From the NCBI RefSeq assembly GCF_014643635.1, contig NZ_BMJV01000002.1:186001-250000 (forward strand): a stretch of 64,000 bases of DNA. The letters run 5' to 3'. The notes under the pieces are model-generated. The model was not told the origin of the DNA. It made no database searches and saw only the letters and a program-made list of their open reading frames with translations. Position 1 is the first letter of the stretch. The number at the start of each line of letters is the position of its first letter. Origin of the DNA: Salipiger pallidus (lineage in GTDB: Bacteria; Pseudomonadota; Alphaproteobacteria; Rhodobacterales; Rhodobacteraceae). The translations under genes were made by a program, and so were the position numbers. This document shows positions 60,591 through 64,000 of the stretch, piece after piece.

Positions 60591-61136
60591 TCAGACCCCC
60601 GCGCCCATGGAGATGACGGTCACCGCGCGGCGGTTCTTGGCATAGCAAGATGCCTGCGAGCAGACCTCGACAGGACGTTCCTTACCGTAGCTGATGAAGC
60701 GAAGGCGGTTCGGAGCCACGCCCTTGGACACGAGGTATTCCATCGTCGCGTTGGCGCGGCGTGCGCCGAGGGCGATGTTGTATTCGCGGGTGCCCTGTTC
60801 GTCGGCATGGCCTTCGATAACGGCAAGGTAGTCGCTGTTGGTCATCAGCCACTGGGCCTGTTGGTCCAGCGTCGCCTGCGCCTCGGCGCTCAGGCTCGAT
60901 TGGTCCACGGCGAACAGCACGCGGTCGCCGATGGTCTGGTTGAAATAGGCGGGCGACTTCGGGTCGTTCGCGCTGCCGGGGATGATGCCGCCGGTGACGC
61001 CACCGTTTGCGCCATATCCGCCATTCGCGCCGGCACCGGCGCCGCCAGCGCCACCCGCACCGAAGCGGTCACCGTTGGTACAGGCGGCAAGCCCGAGAAC
61101 GGCGGCAATCGTCAGAGCCTTGTAGAGATGTTTCAT
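60591..61136 (-). CDS. pal: Peptidoglycan-associated lipoprotein Pal
   Basis: Pal is anchored in the outer membrane and holds peptidoglycan through its OmpA-like domain. The 181-residue product has a lipoprotein signal ending LAAC (Cys19), a Gly/Ala/Asn-rich spacer (about residues 26-50) and the OmpA-like domain with DRVLFAVDQSSLSAEAQATLDQQAQWL, VIEGHADEQGTREYNIALGARRA and RFISYGKERPV. ATG 61136. A small hairpin GAGGCT/AGCCTC (61164-61180) lies between tolB and pal. Confidence 0.96.
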   Translation of the reverse strand: MKHLYKALTIAAVLGLAACTNGDRFGAGGAGGAGAGANGGYGANGGVTGGIIPGSANDPKSPAYFNQTIGDRVLFAVDQSSLSAEAQATLDQQAQWLMTNSDYLAVIEGHADEQGTREYNIALGARRANATMEYLVSKGVAPNRLRFISYGKERPVEVCSQASCYAKNRRAVTVISMGAGV

Positions 61137-61207
61137 GGAACTGTCCTGCTCGTGGGTTACGCAGAGGCTAGCACAGCCTCCGCGGTGTGGAAAAGGCGGG
61201 AAAACGC

Positions 61208-62545
61208 TTATTGTAGCGGGCCCCATGCGGGATCCGACGCGCCGTCCGGGGTGCGCACGCGCTTGAGCGTGCGGCCCGCCACGTCCACGGAATACAGCGA
61301 CGAGGTGCCGCTCGCGCCCAGCGTCTCGCGGCTGAACATGATGACCCGGCCGTTGGGGGCCCAAGTGGGGCCTTCGTCCAGAGGCGAGGCGGTCAGCAGA
61401 CGTTCATTGCTGCCGTCAGTGCGCATGACACCGATGTGGAAGCGGCCCTGATGCTGCTTGGTGAAGGCGATCATGTCGCCGCGCGGCGACCACACCGGGG
61501 TGCCGTAGCGGCCCTGGCCGAAGCTGATGCGCGTCGCCTCACCGCCTCCGCTGGGCATGACATAAAGCTGCTGGCTGCCCGAGCGGTCACTTTCGAAGAC
61601 GATCTGGCTGCCATCGGGAGAATAGCTTGGCGCAGTCTCGATGGCCGGGGTCTGGGTCAGCTGACGGGTGGCGCCGGAGCCCAGATCCATCGTGTGGATG
61701 TCAGTGTTCGAGCCCTGGTTCACCGAGTAGACCACCTGGTTGCCGCTGGGCGAGAAGCGCGGTGCAAAGCTCATGGCGCTGCCGCCGGCGCTGAGGATGC
61801 GGCTTTGCACCGAGCCGACGTTGAGAATGTGGATCTGCGGCTCGCCGGTCTCGTAGCTGGTGTAGAGCACGCGGTCGCCGTTGGGCGAAAAGCGCGGCGC
61901 CAGCACGATGGAACGGCTGTCGGTCAGGTACTGCACGTTGGCGCCGTCGTAATCCATGATGGCAAGGCGCTTCGCCCGCTGGTCCTTGGGCCCGCTTTCG
62001 GAGACGAAGACCACGCGGCTGTCGAAATAGCCGGTTTCGCCGGTAAGGCGCGAATAGACCTGGTCGGCCACCTTGTGGGCCAGCCGGCGCCAGCCATCGG
62101 AAGTTGCGGCGAACTGCATGCCGTCGCCAAGCTCGGTCCCGGCAAAGACATCCCAGACGCGGAACTTGACGTTCACCCGGCCGCCTTCCTCTGAGACCGC
62201 GCCGGTCAGCAGCACCAGCGCGTTGATCGCCCGCCAGTCAGCGAACTGCACGGGGCTTTCAAAGCTGCTCACCCGGCTGATGTGCGACTCGCGCGGGATC
62301 TCGCGGAAGAGGCCCGTTCCGGTGAGGTCCTCGGCGATGACCCGGCCGATCTGCTGGGCCATCTGCTGCGCGCCCGGGGTCTCGGCCACGAAATCGGGAG
62401 CGGCAAATGCCATCGGCTCGATGGTGCCTTCGGTGATCTCGATGCGCAGCGGTCCGTCCTGGGCCTGCGCGGTGGCGGGCGCCAGAACCAGCGGCGCGAG
62501 CATCGCAAGCGCGACGGCGGCGGCCCTGCTCAGCAGCTTTTTCAT
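61208..62545 (-). CDS. tolB: Tol-Pal system protein TolB
   Basis: TolB is the periplasmic beta-propeller that shuttles between Pal and TolA. The 445-residue product has a signal peptide (residues 1-28, ending AQA-QD), an N-terminal domain with [13 protein letters not shown] and [17 protein letters not shown], and five to six WD40-like repeats, visible as [40 protein letters not shown] and [23 protein letters not shown]. The start follows GGAGAGAG. Two tandem repeat units lie upstream between it and tolA. Confidence 0.97.
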   Translation of the reverse strand: MKKLLSRAAAVALAMLAPLVLAPATAQAQDGPLRIEITEGTIEPMAFAAPDFVAETPGAQQMAQQIGRVIAEDLTGTGLFREIPRESHISRVSSFESPVQFADWRAINALVLLTGAVSEEGGRVNVKFRVWDVFAGTELGDGMQFAATSDGWRRLAHKVADQVYSRLTGETGYFDSRVVFVSESGPKDQRAKRLAIMDYDGANVQYLTDSRSIVLAPRFSPNGDRVLYTSYETGEPQIHILNVGSVQSRILSAGGSAMSFAPRFSPSGNQVVYSVNQGSNTDIHTMDLGSGATRQLTQTPAIETAPSYSPDGSQIVFESDRSGSQQLYVMPSGGGEATRISFGQGRYGTPVWSPRGDMIAFTKQHQGRFHIGVMRTDGSNERLLTASPLDEGPTWAPNGRVIMFSRETLGASGTSSLYSVDVAGRTLKRVRTPDGASDPAWGPLQ

Positions 62546-62631
62546 GACAACTCTCTCCTTGCAGGGCCTTACGCGGCCCGCTTGTGGTTTGCTCGAACCA
62601 TGCAACCCCTGACCGGCTGGGGCAAGTGACG

Positions 62632-62679
62632 GGCCAGTGAACTGGCCGGTGAACAGGCCAGTGATTTGGCCATTGACCA
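62632..62679. repeat. Tandem 24-bp repeats with internal hairpins between tolA and tolB
   Basis: Two adjacent 24-base units (62632-62655 and 62656-62679) agree at 19 of 24 positions and both begin GGCCAGTGA. The first holds the perfect hairpin GGCCAG/CTGGCC with loop TGAA, the second a 5-bp version GGCCA/TGGCC. They lie in the 161-base gap in which the tolA stop and tolB start flank no gene. Confidence 0.6.
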
Positions 62680-62706
62680 GGTTTATGAGGGGGCGGGTCA
62701 TGTGGG

Positions 62707-63894
62707 TCACCTCATCTGGCTGGGGTTGAAGGTCATCTCGACCTGCTTCCATTGCTGGTACTTGTCCTGCGGTAGGTCGTATCCGCCGTCCTGGCAGCGC
62801 AGGATGGCCCGGCGTGCGGCCTGGAAGGCAATCTCGGCAGCCGAGGCGCTGCCGCCCTGCGAGCCAAGCATGCGGATGCTCGAACTGACGACTTGCCCGT
62901 TGGGCTGCATCTCCATCCCCACGGTGACCGTGGTATTGGCTGCCTCCGATCCCACGTCGACCACCCAGCAGCGCTGCACCGCGATGCGGAAGCCCTCGCG
63001 CTCGCCCGAGGTCAGGGGCGGGCCGCTGGGGCCTTCCTGCGCCGGGGCACCGCCACCGCCGCCCGCAAGGGCCTCGGCGATTGCATCTGCCACGGCATCG
63101 TCGGTCGCGTTGTCCTGCGGGGCAGGGGCCGGTTCAGGCTCGGGCTCGGGGGCAGGCGTATCGTTCGATGCGCTCTGCGTCGGGGCCGGCTCCTCGGCGG
63201 GTTCCGGCTCCGGCTCGGGACGCGAGGCGACATTGGCGGGACGGGTGCGCGGGCGCACCGAAGCATCGGGGGCGCGGGCAGGGTCTTCGTCCGCCTCGGT
63301 CACGATCTCGGTCGTGGCCTCTTCGGGGGCGGTTTCTTCCTGCTGCTCCTCGGCGATTTCGGGGCTTTCGGCCTCCTGTTCGGCGGCTTGCTGCGTTTCC
63401 TCGGCGATGGTGGCCTCGGGCGACGGCTCGGGCACGGCTTCGGGCGCCACGCGGTCGGCGGGGCGGGGCACCGGGCGCGGCGCGATATCCGGGGCCAGCA
63501 CTTCGGGCAAGGGCTCGGGCGCGGGGGGGGCGGGGACGGGCTCCGGTTCTGGCGTGGGCTCGGGGGCCGGCTGAGGCGTGGGCTCCGGGGCAGGCGCTGG
63601 TTCGGGTTCCGGCGTGGGCTCTGGCTGGGGCTCCGGCTCGGGTTGCGGCTCCGGCTGAGGCGCGGGTTCGGGCGCAGGCTCGGGTTCCGGGGCGGGGGGC
63701 GCCTCGGTTTCGGCCTCGGGCTGCGGATCTGCGCCGGTGGAGGGCTGCGTCATCGCGGCGAACTCGGCCTCCGAGATCATCGACACAGACGACACCTGCA
63801 TCTCCGGCGGGTCAGGCCGGAACACGTTGCCGATCAGCAACCAGAGGATCACCAGGGCGTGCACCCCGGCGGATATGAGGAAACTCCTGCTCAA
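62707..63894 (-). CDS. tolA: Tol-Pal energy-coupling protein TolA
   Basis: TolA spans the periplasm and transmits force from TolQ/TolR to TolB/Pal. The 395-residue product has one membrane helix (about residues 5-25, [20 protein letters not shown]), a very long Pro/Glu/Ala linker (about residues 45-290) made largely of PEPxP repeats, and a C-terminal TonB/TolA-like domain with [11 protein letters not shown] (about residues 312-322) and [15 protein letters not shown]. The start appears to be TTG at 63892-63894, 10 bases after the tolR stop, with GGGGG upstream. Confidence 0.92.
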   Translation of the reverse strand: MSRSFLISAGVHALVILWLLIGNVFRPDPPEMQVSSVSMISEAEFAAMTQPSTGADPQPEAETEAPPAPEPEPAPEPAPQPEPQPEPEPQPEPTPEPEPAPAPEPTPQPAPEPTPEPEPVPAPPAPEPLPEVLAPDIAPRPVPRPADRVAPEAVPEPSPEATIAEETQQAAEQEAESPEIAEEQQEETAPEEATTEIVTEADEDPARAPDASVRPRTRPANVASRPEPEPEPAEEPAPTQSASNDTPAPEPEPEPAPAPQDNATDDAVADAIAEALAGGGGGAPAQEGPSGPPLTSGEREGFRIAVQRCWVVDVGSEAANTTVTVGMEMQPNGQVVSSSIRMLGSQGGSASAAEIAFQAARRAILRCQDGGYDLPQDKYQQWKQVEMTFNPSQMR

Positions 63895-63904
63895 TCAGGC
63901 CCCC

Positions 63905-64000
63905 TCAGCCGTCCGACGCGCCGTCCATGGCAGGCCCGCCCGCATCGGTCACCAGACCGATCGAGGAAAAGCCGCCACGGTTCAGCGCACCCATCACCTG
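63905..64000 (-). CDS. tolR: Tol-Pal system protein TolR, C-terminal end only (cut by window edge)
   Basis: Only the last 31 codons are visible, read leftward from the right edge to TGA at 63905-63907. They encode QVMGALNRGGFSSIGLVTDA and a short Gly/Asp-rich end, which matches the final helix and strand of TolR/ExbD proteins (VMGAL...GF..I.LVT). The position just upstream of tolA is the standard one. tolQ is expected beyond the edge. Confidence 0.85.
   Translation of the reverse strand, partial: QVMGALNRGGFSSIGLVTDAGGPAMDGASDG

Noticed and set aside
1-64000. CRISPR arrays, tRNA genes, insertion sequences or phage genes
   Set aside because: No regularly spaced repeats, cloverleaf sequences, transposase or integrase motifs were seen on reading the window.

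Overview
The window is a contiguous piece of chromosome from a GC-rich alphaproteobacterium, most likely a marine-type member of the Rhodobacterales. The evidence is the gene content: the FlaF/FlbT pair beside tandem flagellins, a DUF1217 flagellar protein, MotE, an FtcR-like flagellar regulator, DUF2125, an ungapped tolR-tolA-tolB-pal-cpoB-tilS-ftsH block, and the style of the short intergenic hairpin elements. No tRNA, rRNA, insertion sequence, CRISPR array or prophage was seen.

Positions 1-26848 are a large flagellar island in several units. fliK-flgD read rightward and converge on flgF-flgG-flgA-flgH-fliL-like, which read leftward. A periplasmic helical-repeat protein is followed by flgE-flgK-flgL. 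The leftward FtcR-like regulator overlaps the 3' end of flgL. flgI-flgJ(rod-binding only)-flgN-like then lead to two tandem flagellin genes, flaF, flbT and the DUF1217 gene. The leftward operon fliF-fliH-fliN-fliP-fliG diverges from fliL-fliM-(small membrane protein)-motE. Export-gate and motor genes such as flhA, flhB, fliQ, fliR, fliI, motA and motB are absent and must lie elsewhere.

Positions 27031-36884 hold a methylglyoxal synthase fused to a TIM-barrel-like domain, a small secreted cupredoxin-like protein, an enoyl-CoA hydratase/SDR pair, a DUF2125 protein, a second SDR, an LLM-type flavin oxidoreductase, a UbiH-family monooxygenase and an amidase.

Positions 37135-51547 hold dapC-ftsK, a class IV aminotransferase, a universal stress protein, nfuA with an Irr-box-like palindrome upstream, tsaB-rimI, a complete BMP-type nucleoside ABC transporter (binding protein, double ATPase, two permeases), fmt and a small membrane protein. 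Positions 51925-63907 read leftward: one-carbon genes fhs and folD with a chorismate mutase between them, a MOSC protein, a methyltransferase, ftsH, tilS and the Tol-Pal system, with tolR cut by the right edge.

The most interesting non-coding signal is in the two flagellin leaders. They share a hairpin whose stem differs by two compensating base-pair changes while the AGAA loop is kept, followed at constant distance by a shared AACGATAGAAA element. FlbT, the known post-transcriptional flagellin regulator in Caulobacter, is encoded just downstream. Related CAAGGATAGA boxes precede fliF, fliL and flgI. The most interesting protein is the methylglyoxal synthase fusion.
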